Of a DNA stretch of 23,490 bases, positions 15,175-21,426 are shown in pieces. The notes under the pieces are model-generated. The model was not told where the DNA came from and made no database searches. It saw only the letters and a list, made by a program, of their open reading frames with translations. The stretch spans positions 1 to 23,490 of the forward strand of contig JAUVJM010000010.1 in NCBI GenBank assembly GCA_030596585.1, read 5' to 3'. This DNA comes from a bacterium (GTDB lineage Bacteria > NPL-UPA2 > JAUVJM01). The position numbers and the translations under genes are program-made. The stretch's first letter is position 1. Each line of letters opens with the position of its first letter.

Positions 15175-15393
15175 ATGAGTGCCGGAGTGAGAGTTTCTGA
15201 GAAGTTGGTCCAAGATGCCAGGCTATTCAGTGCTGTAGATAACCGGTCTCTAACAGGACAGATAGAGCACTGGGCAAGAATCGGGAAGTGTTCTGAAGAG
15301 AATCCTGATTTAACCTACAATTTGATTAAGGAAATCTTGATTGGATTGGAGGAACTGAATCAAGGAGAGTCTTCCGAATACAAGATTGGATGA
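15175..15393 (+). CDS. ParD-like antitoxin
   Basis: A 72-residue protein that resembles the ParD-like antitoxin family: a ribbon-helix-helix start VRVSEKLVQDARLFSAVDNRS, then the characteristic GQIEHWARIGKCSEENPDL and an acidic tail (EELNQGESSEYKIG) that would bind the toxin. It should neutralise the RelE/ParE toxin encoded six bases downstream and repress its own promoter. AGGAGG eight bases before the ATG at 15175 decides the start; the frame is open back to 15121, but that stretch is promoter sequence. The gene interrupts the riboflavin block between ribD and ribE. Confidence 0.85.
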   Translation: MSAGVRVSEKLVQDARLFSAVDNRSLTGQIEHWARIGKCSEENPDLTYNLIKEILIGLEELNQGESSEYKIG

Positions 15394-15399
15394 TCGACA

Positions 15400-15681
15400 A
15401 TGAAAATCATACAATCACGTTCTTTTGAAAGAAAGGTCAAGAAGTTTGAAAAACGAAAAAAGAAGGTATTGGATAATCAAATCCAAAGAATAATAGACAA
15501 TCCCTCCATTGGGCAAGAGAAGAAAGGCGACCTTCGAGGAGTTTATGTGTACAAGTTCAAGCTGCAATCTGCCCGGTATCTACTGTCCTACCGCTTTGTT
15601 GGTGCTGACCTGGAATTGATAATGATTGGGCCTCACGAGAATTACTATAGAGATTTGAAAACTTATCTGAAAGGCAGATAA
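15400..15681 (+). CDS. RelE/ParE-superfamily toxin
   Basis: A 93-residue basic protein with the compact RelE/ParE fold pattern: IIQSRSFERKVKKFEKRKKK helix, DNPSIGQEKKGDLRGVYVYKF, then ARYLLSYRF and LELIMIGPHENYYRDL. RelE-type members cut mRNA on the ribosome and ParE-type members poison gyrase; the sequence alone does not settle which. It starts six bases after the antitoxin stop. A sampled part of the gene is about 37% G+C against about 52% in nearby genes, consistent with recent acquisition. Confidence 0.85.
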   Translation: MKIIQSRSFERKVKKFEKRKKKVLDNQIQRIIDNPSIGQEKKGDLRGVYVYKFKLQSARYLLSYRFVGADLELIMIGPHENYYRDLKTYLKGR

Positions 15682-15706
15682 GAAAAGGGGTGAATACTGC
15701 ACCCGA

Positions 15707-15767
15707 CCCCGAAAGCGTTCGGGGCGGCGAAGAATCTACGGAGATTCTTCGCTTTGCTCAGAATGAC
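15707..15767. repeat. Family A element, 5'-truncated copy
   Basis: Hairpin CCCCGAA-AGCG-TTCGGGG (15707-15724), then GAAGAATCT-ACGG-AGATTCTTC and the right end CTCAGAATGAC. The left TGTCATTCTGA end is missing. It lies between the toxin gene and ribE. Confidence 0.7.
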
Positions 15768-15784
15768 TAAATGCAGGTTAGAGA

Positions 15785-15819
15785 ACGAGATACGAGCGAC
15801 GAACAACGAGCAACGAAAC
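15785..15819. repeat. 7-bp tandem repeat abutting ribE start
   Basis: Five exact-length units: ACGAGAT, ACGAGCG, ACGAACA, ACGAGCA, ACGAAAC, followed by one base and the ribE ATG. The same heptamer family occurs at 17641-17668. It occupies the position where a Shine-Dalgarno sequence would be expected. Confidence 0.78.
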
Positions 15820-15820
15820 T

Positions 15821-16447
15821 ATGTTTACAGGAATAATCGAAGAATTAGGCGAGATTAAAGAGGTCAGAAGAGGCGGAGATGCCGTAAGGCTGAGTATCCG
15901 TGCAGAGAGGGTCATGGACGGAACGAAAGTCGGAGACAGTATAGACGTAAACGGTGTTTGTCTGACGGTGGTGGAAATATCGGAGCGCAGTTTCCGTGTT
16001 GATGTCGTAAAGGAGACTATGAAGAAGACGGCATTACGGAGTCTGCGTCGCGGCGGCAGTGTCAATCTCGAACGAGCTCTTAGGGTAGGAGAGAGGGTCG
16101 GGGGACACTTTGTTACCGGGCACGTGGACGGCGTCGGCAAAATTGTGAGGAGGGGCGGCGGAATTGTGGTCATAGAAGCGCCGGCGGAGATAATGGGCTA
16201 TGTCTTTCTGCGTACCTCGATTGCCGTGGACGGAATAAGTTTGACAGTGCAGGGTGCTTATGGTAATAGATTTGAAGCCGCTGTTATTCCTCACACAGCT
16301 TTTGTAACGACTCTCGGATTCAAAGGTGTAGGCGCATTAGTCAATCTCGAAGTTGACATGCTCAGCAAACAGGTGGAGACGTCTCTGCAGAAGAGACGAA
16401 AGGAAATTACACGGGAGTTTCTCTCGGAAAAGGGATTCGCAAAATGA
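15821..16447 (+). CDS. ribE: Riboflavin synthase, alpha subunit
   Basis: Dismutates two 6,7-dimethyl-8-ribityllumazines to riboflavin plus the pyrimidine substrate of RibH. The 208-residue protein has the family duplication of two lumazine-binding barrels. The first is MFTGIIEELGEI with SIDVNGVCLTVVE; the second is GGHFVTGHVDGVGKI with SIAVDGISLTV and the linker NLEVDMLSKQVE. Length is typical. There is no recognisable ribosome binding site; a 7-bp tandem array reaches to one base before the ATG. The stop overlaps ribBA as ATGA, so those two are coupled. Confidence 0.96.
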   Translation: MFTGIIEELGEIKEVRRGGDAVRLSIRAERVMDGTKVGDSIDVNGVCLTVVEISERSFRVDVVKETMKKTALRSLRRGGSVNLERALRVGERVGGHFVTGHVDGVGKIVRRGGGIVVIEAPAEIMGYVFLRTSIAVDGISLTVQGAYGNRFEAAVIPHTAFVTTLGFKGVGALVNLEVDMLSKQVETSLQKRRKEITREFLSEKGFAK

Positions 16448-17646
16448 GCTTTACTTCCATACAGGAAATCATCAAGCAGATCAAGCGCGGCGGGATGGTA
16501 ATTGTGGTTGATGATGAGGAGCGGGAGAATGAAGGCGACCTCGTGATGGCGGCGGAGAAGGTAACGCCTGAAGCGGTGAATTTTATGGCGAAACACGGCC
16601 GGGGGCTTATTTGCGTTCCGGTTGCGGCAGAGAGGTTGGAAGAACTCGGACTGAGGTCTATGGTGGAAGGCAGCTCCGACCGTTTCGATACGGCTTTCAC
16701 TGTGTCTGTTGATTACAGGAAAGGCACCACGACGGGCATTTCTGCGCGTGACAGAGCTATCACGATAAAAGCGCTTGTTGATTCAAAAGTGAAAGCGGAG
16801 GATTTCGACCGACCGGGGCATGTTTTTCCTCTCATAGCTAAGGATGGCGGAGTGCTGAGACGGGTGGGACATACAGAAGCGGCGGTTGACCTGGCAAGGC
16901 TTGCCGGTGTTTACCCTGCAGGCGTAATTTGTGAAATAATGAATGACGACGGGACCATGGCGCGTCTTCCTGAACTCGTCAAATTTGGCGGGAAGTTCGA
17001 TTTGCCCGTTTGCACTGTAGCCGAACTCATAGGATACAGGCGCAGGAAAGAAAAGCTGGTAAAACGTATTGTGGAGACGAAGCTGCCCACTCCGTACGGG
17101 GAGTTCGATTTGATTCTCTACGGCACGGTTGTTGATAATGCTCACCATCTGGCGCTGGTCCTTGGAGAAGTCGCTGGGGATAAACCGCTTCTCGTACGGG
17201 TTCATTCGGAATGTCTTACTGGAGACGTTTTTGAGTCGAGACGCTGTGATTGCGGCGAGCAATTGCGAATGAGTCTGAGGCAGATATCCGAAGAGGGCAG
17301 GGGGGCATTGCTCTACATGCGGCAGGAGGGCAGGGGAATAGGACTGGCGAATAAGCTTCACGCTTATCTCCTTCAGGACAGGGGCAGAGACACAGTCCAG
17401 GCGAACGAGGAATTGGGCTTTGCTCCCGATTTGCGCGATTATGGAATCGGAGCTCAGATGCTTGTGGACCTTGGAATAAAAAAAGTCCGCCTTTTGACAA
17501 ACAATCCGCGAAAGGTAGTCGGGCTGGAAGGATATGGACTGGAGATTGTGGAAAGGGTTCCTGTCGAGTCAACGCCTCATGAACACAATGTCGAATATCT
17601 GAGGACTAAAAAAGAAAAATTGGGACATATACTTCATATTCCGTGA
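16444..17646 (+). CDS. ribBA: Bifunctional DHBP synthase/GTP cyclohydrolase II
   Basis: Supplies both starting materials of riboflavin. The N-terminal half (about 1-200) is 3,4-dihydroxy-2-butanone 4-phosphate synthase (VVDDEERENEGDLVMAAE, FDTAFTVSVDYRKGTTTGIS, RRVGHTEAAVDLARLAG). The C-terminal half (about 205-400) is GTP cyclohydrolase II, with the zinc site HSECLTGDVFESRRCDCGEQ and the GTP region MRQEGRGIGLANKLHAY, then TNNPRKVVGLEGYGL. Key residues of both activities look intact. Length of 400 fits. The start is ATGA-coupled to ribE. Confidence 0.97.
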   Translation: MSFTSIQEIIKQIKRGGMVIVVDDEERENEGDLVMAAEKVTPEAVNFMAKHGRGLICVPVAAERLEELGLRSMVEGSSDRFDTAFTVSVDYRKGTTTGISARDRAITIKALVDSKVKAEDFDRPGHVFPLIAKDGGVLRRVGHTEAAVDLARLAGVYPAGVICEIMNDDGTMARLPELVKFGGKFDLPVCTVAELIGYRRRKEKLVKRIVETKLPTPYGEFDLILYGTVVDNAHHLALVLGEVAGDKPLLVRVHSECLTGDVFESRRCDCGEQLRMSLRQISEEGRGALLYMRQEGRGIGLANKLHAYLLQDRGRDTVQANEELGFAPDLRDYGIGAQMLVDLGIKKVRLLTNNPRKVVGLEGYGLEIVERVPVESTPHEHNVEYLRTKKEKLGHILHIP

Positions 17647-17668
17647 AACGAACAACGAGCGACGAATT
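17641..17668. repeat. 7-bp tandem repeat at ribBA stop
   Basis: Units CCGTGAA, ACGAACA, ACGAGCG, ACGAATT. The first, degenerate unit contains the ribBA stop (TGA, 17644-17646). Same heptamer family as 15785-15819. The ribH ribosome binding site starts two bases after it. Confidence 0.7.
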
Positions 17669-17682
17669 AGGGAGGGGAGAAA

Positions 17683-18159
17683 ATGGTTAAGACGATTGAA
17701 GGGAATCTGGTAGCAAAGGGAAAGAAGTTTGGAATAGTGAATTCGAGGTTCAACGAATTCATAACGCAGAAGTTACTTGATGGGGCTCTTGATGCTCTCC
17801 TGCGGCATGGCGTAAAGGAAGAGGAGATTGAAGTAGTCTGGGTACCGGGTTCTTTCGAGATTCCATATGCCGCGAGAAAGATGGCTCAGAGCGGGAGATA
17901 TGATGCCGTTGTCTGCCTGGGAGCAGTTATCAGGGGGGATACTCCGCACTTCGATTACATCTGTAGTCAGGTCACCAAGGGAGTTGCTGAGACTGCTCTC
18001 TCCACGGGTGTGCCGACCATATACGGGCTGGTAACTGCGGATACTCTCGAACAGGCTATTGACCGTGCTGGGACAAAAGCAGGCAATAAGGGAAGGGATG
18101 CTGCCCTGTCGGCAATTGAGATGGTGAATTTGTTTTCCGAAATGGGACAGAAAAGATAG
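17683..18159 (+). CDS. ribH: 6,7-dimethyl-8-ribityllumazine synthase
   Basis: Condenses the RibBA product with the ribitylaminopyrimidine to give lumazine, the RibE substrate; usually forms pentamers or icosahedral shells. The 158-residue protein has GIVNSRFNEFITQKLLDGA, VVWVPGSFEIPYAARKMA, CLGAVIRGDTPHFDYIC (with the catalytic His in the PHFDYI stretch) and VPTIYGLVTADTLEQAIDR followed by GNKGRDAA. GGAGGGG lies before the ATG with good spacing. The TAG stop begins a 7-bp tandem array. Confidence 0.97.
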   Translation: MVKTIEGNLVAKGKKFGIVNSRFNEFITQKLLDGALDALLRHGVKEEEIEVVWVPGSFEIPYAARKMAQSGRYDAVVCLGAVIRGDTPHFDYICSQVTKGVAETALSTGVPTIYGLVTADTLEQAIDRAGTKAGNKGRDAALSAIEMVNLFSEMGQKR

Positions 18160-18184
18160 TGGACAGTGGTCAGTGGTCAGTCAG
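18157..18184. repeat. 7-bp tandem repeat at ribH stop
   Basis: Units TAGTGGA, CAGTGGT, CAGTGGT, CAGTCAG. The first three bases are the ribH TAG stop. Same family as the pheA array (3825-3845). It ends just before the nusB ribosome binding site. Confidence 0.78.
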
Positions 18185-18207
18185 GTAGCTTTGGAGGAGC
18201 ACATATT

Positions 18208-18618
18208 GTGGGCAACAGGAGAAAGGGAAGGGAACTGGCTCTTCGACTGCTTTATGAGATTGAGCTTGGTAAGAAGGATGCGGATGAGGAGCTCAAGTTG
18301 TTACAGGAAGAGAATAGGGAGCGTCGAGTTGTGAAAGATTTTGCCGCCGGGCTGCTGAAAGGGACGTGTGAGAATCTCGAGCGTATTGACGGGATGATTG
18401 CCGAATGCAGTTCCAACTGGGACATTTCACGCATGACGCCGGTGGACCGTAATATCCTTCGAATTGGTGCGTATGAACTCTTTTACTGTGACACCCCTCC
18501 GGCAGTTGCCATTGACGAGGCGATTGAAATCGCCAGAAGGTACGGAACGCAGGAATCTGCCAGTTTTGTTAACGGCGTCCTCGACTGCATAAGAAAGACC
18601 GTATCTCGTGACTCGTGA
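18208..18618 (+). CDS. nusB: Transcription antitermination factor NusB
   Basis: NusB binds boxA RNA with NusE (S10) and supports rRNA antitermination. The 136-residue helical protein has GRELALRLLYEIELG at the N-terminus, FAAGLLKGTCENLERIDGMI, and the conserved MTPVDRNILRIGAYELFY, followed by PPAVAIDEAIEIARRYGTQESASFVNGVLD (motif split across two helices). The GTG at 18208 is taken as start, with TTGGAGGAG about ten bases upstream; the frame is open to 18166 but that part is tandem repeat. nusB after ribH is a widespread order. The last codons and stop are two exact CTCGTGA heptamers. Confidence 0.94.
   Translation: MGNRRKGRELALRLLYEIELGKKDADEELKLLQEENRERRVVKDFAAGLLKGTCENLERIDGMIAECSSNWDISRMTPVDRNILRIGAYELFYCDTPPAVAIDEAIEIARRYGTQESASFVNGVLDCIRKTVSRDS
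18605..18618. repeat. Two exact 7-bp units at nusB stop
   Basis: CTCGTGA is present twice in a row and the second copy ends in the nusB TGA stop. Only two units, so it could be chance on its own; listed because it repeats the pattern at other gene ends. Confidence 0.4.
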
Positions 18619-18621
18619 TCA

Positions 18622-19155
18622 ATGAGTAATTTCCTAAAAATAATTACTGTTGGGCAAAATCCAAAGGTCACGTTCGTACGTGCTTTCATACTCGGCATTT
18701 CCCTTATCATCCTGTTCACATATTTTCTGATTCCGATACGGGTGCGCGGCATAAGTATGGAGCCTGCCTATCACGACGGCTCCGTAAATCTCGTGAACGC
18801 GTTGAGTTTTCGGACCAAAGATCCAGCGAGAGGAGACGTCGTTGCAATCTGGCTTGCCGGTAAGCAGGTTATGCTCCTTAAACGCATAATAGCTTTTCCG
18901 GGAGAAACAGTGGCTTTTAAGGACGGAGTTCTGTTTGTGAACGGCAGGGAAATGCCGGAGCCATATTTGAAAACTCCGTATAAGTGGACAATGGAGGAAG
19001 TGAAGAACGACTTTGACGAATACTTCGTGGTTGGTGATAATCGCAGTATGCCGATTTCCCTGCATGCTATGGGAAGAGTGAAACGCGATAGGATTGTGGG
19101 AATGGTCCTGTTTGAGGACATACGCAAATTATCACTGATAGGAAAACGCGGATGA
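18622..19155 (+). CDS. lepB: Signal peptidase I
   Basis: Membrane-bound serine protease that removes signal peptides on the outer face of the cytoplasmic membrane. The 177-residue protein has one N-terminal membrane helix (AFILGISLIILFTYFLI). Box B RGISMEPAYHDGS contains catalytic Ser45, and LLKRIIAFPGETVAF holds general-base Lys87. Box E reads VVGDNRSMPISLHAMGRV, where GDNR is kept but the usual S-x-D-S-R segment is replaced. Short but within the range of compact bacterial enzymes. It starts three bases after the nusB stop. Confidence 0.9.
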   Translation: MSNFLKIITVGQNPKVTFVRAFILGISLIILFTYFLIPIRVRGISMEPAYHDGSVNLVNALSFRTKDPARGDVVAIWLAGKQVMLLKRIIAFPGETVAFKDGVLFVNGREMPEPYLKTPYKWTMEEVKNDFDEYFVVGDNRSMPISLHAMGRVKRDRIVGMVLFEDIRKLSLIGKRG

Positions 19156-19165
19156 CTGCCTTGTC

Positions 19166-19196
19166 GTCATTCTGAGGGCAAAGCCCGAAGAATCTC
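19166..19196. repeat. Family A element, left-half fragment
   Basis: Begins GTCATTCTGA and contains GAAGAATCTC; the right arm and right end are absent. It lies just after lepB. Confidence 0.55.
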
Positions 19197-19221
19197 ATTT
19201 TATCGCACGTCTTGTCCCGTT

Positions 19222-19243
19222 GTAGTTGCAAAGTTTACTTTGC
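19222..19243. repeat. GTAGTT-type repeat, copy 2
   Basis: GTAGTTGCAAAGTTTACTTTGC differs at one base from 6273-6294. Located shortly before the hypothetical gene at 19271. Confidence 0.55.
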
Positions 19244-19270
19244 ATTGGCGGGCAGGTGAAGTGAGGTTGC

Positions 19271-19768
19271 ATGAAGAAAGCAGTGGGAATTACGGCGGTA
19301 GCAGTTCTTATCCTGTTGGGAGGTTTTGTGTTCCTCTCCCGTGAAAGGGATGAGCTGCAGATTAGAAGAAATCTCAGCCTTCTGCGGGAGCTTTTGGAAA
19401 AGTCGTCTGATGAGTCTCCGGTTGCCGGTTTGGGTAGAGCGAAGAGGGTGGGAATGTTCTTCGTTGATGATTGCCGTATAGGGATCGGGCATCCGGTTCC
19501 GGACATACACGGGAGGAACGAGCTTGTTGCAATCGTCCAGCAGATGCGCAAGTCGGTCTGTGAGGCGCACATTCGGTTTGTTGACATTTCCATATCGGTG
19601 TCTGGTGATGGAACCGGTGCTTTCGTATCAATGACTGCCGTGGCAGCCGCGCGCGGAGCCGGCGAATTCGGATCGGAAACTGAAGCGTGTGAAGTTGAGA
19701 TGGCTTGGGCCAAGATCGGCCGCTCGTGGAGGATAAAGGAAGTTCGAAAGATAAAAGCCCTACGCTGA
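19271..19768 (+). CDS. Hypothetical membrane-anchored protein, NTF2-like pattern
   Basis: A 165-residue protein whose function I do not recognise. Residues about 4-22 (AVGITAVAVLILLGGFVFL) form a single N-terminal membrane anchor or uncleaved signal. The rest alternates helix and strand, and ends with EVEMAWAKIGRSWRIKEVRKI, a pattern common at the C-terminus of NTF2/SnoaL-like domains (final strands W-x-K-x-x-x-x-W-x-I). The central region AHIRFVDISISVSGDGTGAFV is a likely beta strand pair. GTGAGG lies four bases before the ATG. It sits alone after lepB with repeats on both sides. Confidence 0.7.
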   Translation: MKKAVGITAVAVLILLGGFVFLSRERDELQIRRNLSLLRELLEKSSDESPVAGLGRAKRVGMFFVDDCRIGIGHPVPDIHGRNELVAIVQQMRKSVCEAHIRFVDISISVSGDGTGAFVSMTAVAAARGAGEFGSETEACEVEMAWAKIGRSWRIKEVRKIKALR

Positions 19769-19780
19769 GCGAAAAAACTC

Positions 19781-19809
19781 TTGCGAAGTGTTGTGGAAAC
19801 CGGTATTAT
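19781..19809 (+). promoter_or_regulatory. Candidate promoter upstream of the aldolase gene
   Basis: TTGCGA (19781-19786) and TATTAT (19804-19809) with a 17-bp spacer. If used, the transcript has a leader of about 250 nt containing the complete family B element. Confidence 0.45.
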
Positions 19810-19846
19810 AACAATTCGTAGGCGAAATGCAGGTAGAAGCTCAGTG

Positions 19847-20005
19847 GTAAATATTCGGTGAACTGTGTGTCATAAATGTTCAGTCAACTCTGTTTACTCT
19901 TCGAGTAAGCGGAAGCGCATCGAGAAGATGATTTCTCAACGAGCTCGACACAGGTTCTCGACAGGCTCGAACAGTAAAAATTTGCACGGTTTGTCGAATA
20001 TTTAC
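19847..20005. repeat. Inverted-repeat element, family B, copy 2 (complete)
   Basis: A 159-bp element with perfect 11-bp ends GTAAATATTCG and CGAATATTTAC. A nested core (19895-19976) has its own imperfect ends TACTCTTCGAG and CTCGAACAGTA and contains AAGCGCATCGAGAAG. The core occurs alone at 23306-23365. It fills most of the 301-bp gap before the aldolase gene. Non-coding. Confidence 0.75.
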
Positions 20006-20024
20006 AAGTAAATTTTGCGACTAC
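20006..20024. repeat. GTAGTT-type repeat, inverted diverged copy
   Basis: AAGTAAATTTTGCGACTAC is the reverse complement of GTAGTCGCAAAATTTACTT, a diverged form of the repeat at 19222. It directly adjoins the family B element. Confidence 0.4.
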
Positions 20025-20069
20025 AGGTGAGAGTGTTTACGCGGTACAAGAGAGAAGGAGGAATGGAAT

Positions 20070-21146
20070 ATGGCAACATGGGCAAAGTTTAGTGACGGAG
20101 TTGAGGTTGATGAAAATGTGTTCAAGGTTCTGGCAAAGTATGCACCCGATGGCAGTCTTGACGTCTTTGCTTCCGACCAGCACAACTCGTATTTGAAGCT
20201 GACCTCTTCGTATTTCAAGCACGTTGGTGAGCCGAGAGAAGCTAATGATGATGATGTAAGGGAAGTCTGCAGAAGGTTTGCAAGAGGGCTTGAGGGAGTA
20301 CCAACCGCGGCGCTTTTCAACAAACTCGCGTTTGAAAGCCCGGGGTTCAGGGAATTGCTTGGGGAGAAGGTGCTTCTGATTGGACGGCTTGAAGATACTA
20401 ATACTGTAGAGATTGACGGCGGGAAGGGACAGCTTGCTCAGTTGGCTGTCAATCCCGAGGATTGTGCCGATAAAGTAGATGGATTCAAAACATTGGTGAA
20501 ACTCGACCCTGACCATAAGGAAAGCTGGGAGAAGAATTTGGAGTGGTTGAAGGACATTTTTGAAAGGTCTCAGAAACTCGGGAAGCCGCTTTTCAATGAG
20601 GTTCTGCTGTTCCCGAGATCGGGCGAGTCGAAAGTTGATATGGCTAAAAGACTGCCTGATGGGCTTGTCAAGATGGCAAAGGTTTTTGGGCCATACGGGC
20701 ATTTCTACAAGACTCAGGTTCCTGTATTGTGGGCGGATGAGGACGGAAAGGTCACGAGGGTTTCCAATCCTGATACCATCAGGCAGGTCGCGGAGGCTAT
20801 GCGTGATGTGGTTGACCGTCCTATACTTCTCTTGAGCGCGGCAGTTGATTTTGAACAATACGCGGCTCAGTTTGGGATAGTCTCCGACATAGTTACGGGT
20901 CCCATGTGCGGCCGGGCGTATTTCAAAGAAGTTTTCACAATGCCGGAAACGAAGGATTGGGACAGCCTGGAAGGAAGTTTCAAGACTGTTGCCCTGCCCA
21001 GGATTCAGCAGATAAAGAATCTGACGAGGATAGTCAGCAAGCCCTGGTGGCATAAGTTCTCGTGGATGGATGATGGTGCAAAAGCGGCTGTGAAGCTCGA
21101 TGCCAAACCTGAGAGTTCAGGAGTTAAAGCAGATTACGGGTATTAA
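20070..21146 (+). CDS. LacD/YihT-like class I aldolase
   Basis: A 358-residue protein resembling tagatose-1,6-bisphosphate and sulfofructose-phosphate aldolases, which cleave ketose phosphates through a lysine Schiff base. Visible landmarks are LDVFASDQHNSYLKL at the start (family AMDQRxSL), NEVLLFPRSGESK, GHFYKTQVPVLW with Lys214 at the expected Schiff-base site, and RPILLLSAAVDFEQY followed by GPMCGRAYFKE (family LLSAGVDFEEF...GRAxWKE). AAGGAGG eight bases before the ATG fixes the start. The C-terminal 25 residues are Ala/Lys-rich and look unstructured. No sugar transport or kinase gene is adjacent, so the substrate is unknown. Confidence 0.78.
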   Translation: MATWAKFSDGVEVDENVFKVLAKYAPDGSLDVFASDQHNSYLKLTSSYFKHVGEPREANDDDVREVCRRFARGLEGVPTAALFNKLAFESPGFRELLGEKVLLIGRLEDTNTVEIDGGKGQLAQLAVNPEDCADKVDGFKTLVKLDPDHKESWEKNLEWLKDIFERSQKLGKPLFNEVLLFPRSGESKVDMAKRLPDGLVKMAKVFGPYGHFYKTQVPVLWADEDGKVTRVSNPDTIRQVAEAMRDVVDRPILLLSAAVDFEQYAAQFGIVSDIVTGPMCGRAYFKEVFTMPETKDWDSLEGSFKTVALPRIQQIKNLTRIVSKPWWHKFSWMDDGAKAAVKLDAKPESSGVKADYGY

Positions 21147-21151
21147 AAAAC

Positions 21152-21175
21152 AGGCATAGAGGCACAAAGGCACAA
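21152..21175. repeat. 8-bp tandem repeat after the aldolase gene
   Basis: Units AGGCATAG, AGGCACAA, AGGCACAA, followed by AGTAAAAG. It starts five bases after the aldolase stop. Confidence 0.6.
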
Positions 21176-21251
21176 AGTAAAAGAATCAGAGGTCTGATTG
21201 TTGAAAAACTTTTCGCTTCTGGTTAATTCTTCTACAGCGGGTTTGAATGTT

Positions 21252-21281
21252 CGGGGTGGGAATTATCTCACCCCGGTTTGT
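21252..21281 (+). terminator. Candidate Rho-independent terminator
   Basis: CGGGGTGGG (21252-21260) pairs with TCTCACCCCG (to 21275), giving a stem of about nine pairs including one wobble and a six-base loop. It is followed by GTTTGTT. The T-tract is short, so efficiency is uncertain. Position fits the end of the aldolase transcript. Confidence 0.5.
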
Positions 21282-21310
21282 TATGCAACAGAGCCTTATG
21301 AAATATTACA

Positions 21311-21398
21311 TGTCATTCTGAGCGTAGCGAAGAATCTCTATAGATTCTTCGTCCCTTCCCTTCGCTCGAGGACAGGCGCTTCACTCCTCAGAATGACA
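21311..21398. repeat. Inverted-repeat element, family A, complete copy
   Basis: An 88-bp element with perfect ends TGTCATTCTGA and TCAGAATGACA, and the internal hairpin GAAGAATCT-CTAT-AGATTCTTC. The right half differs from the 8548 copy (CTTCCCTTCGCTCGAGGACA region). It lies just upstream of the lipid kinase gene; the open frame across it is not a gene. Confidence 0.8.
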
Positions 21399-21426
21399 AA
21401 TTCACTATAGGGCAGGCAATTATATA

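Noticed and set aside
14245..15213. Long minus-strand open frame (322 codons) across ribD
   Set aside because: It is antisense to conserved ribD motifs and the toxin-antitoxin promoter; composition is Pro/Ser/Thr-rich as expected for a shadow frame.
20037..21053. Minus-strand open frame of 338 codons across the aldolase gene
   Set aside because: The + strand frame has a strong ribosome binding site and clear aldolase motifs; the minus frame has none.
21198..21410. Open frame of 70 codons before dgkA
   Set aside because: It runs across a terminator-like hairpin and a complete family A repeat, lacks a ribosome binding site and shows no protein-like pattern.
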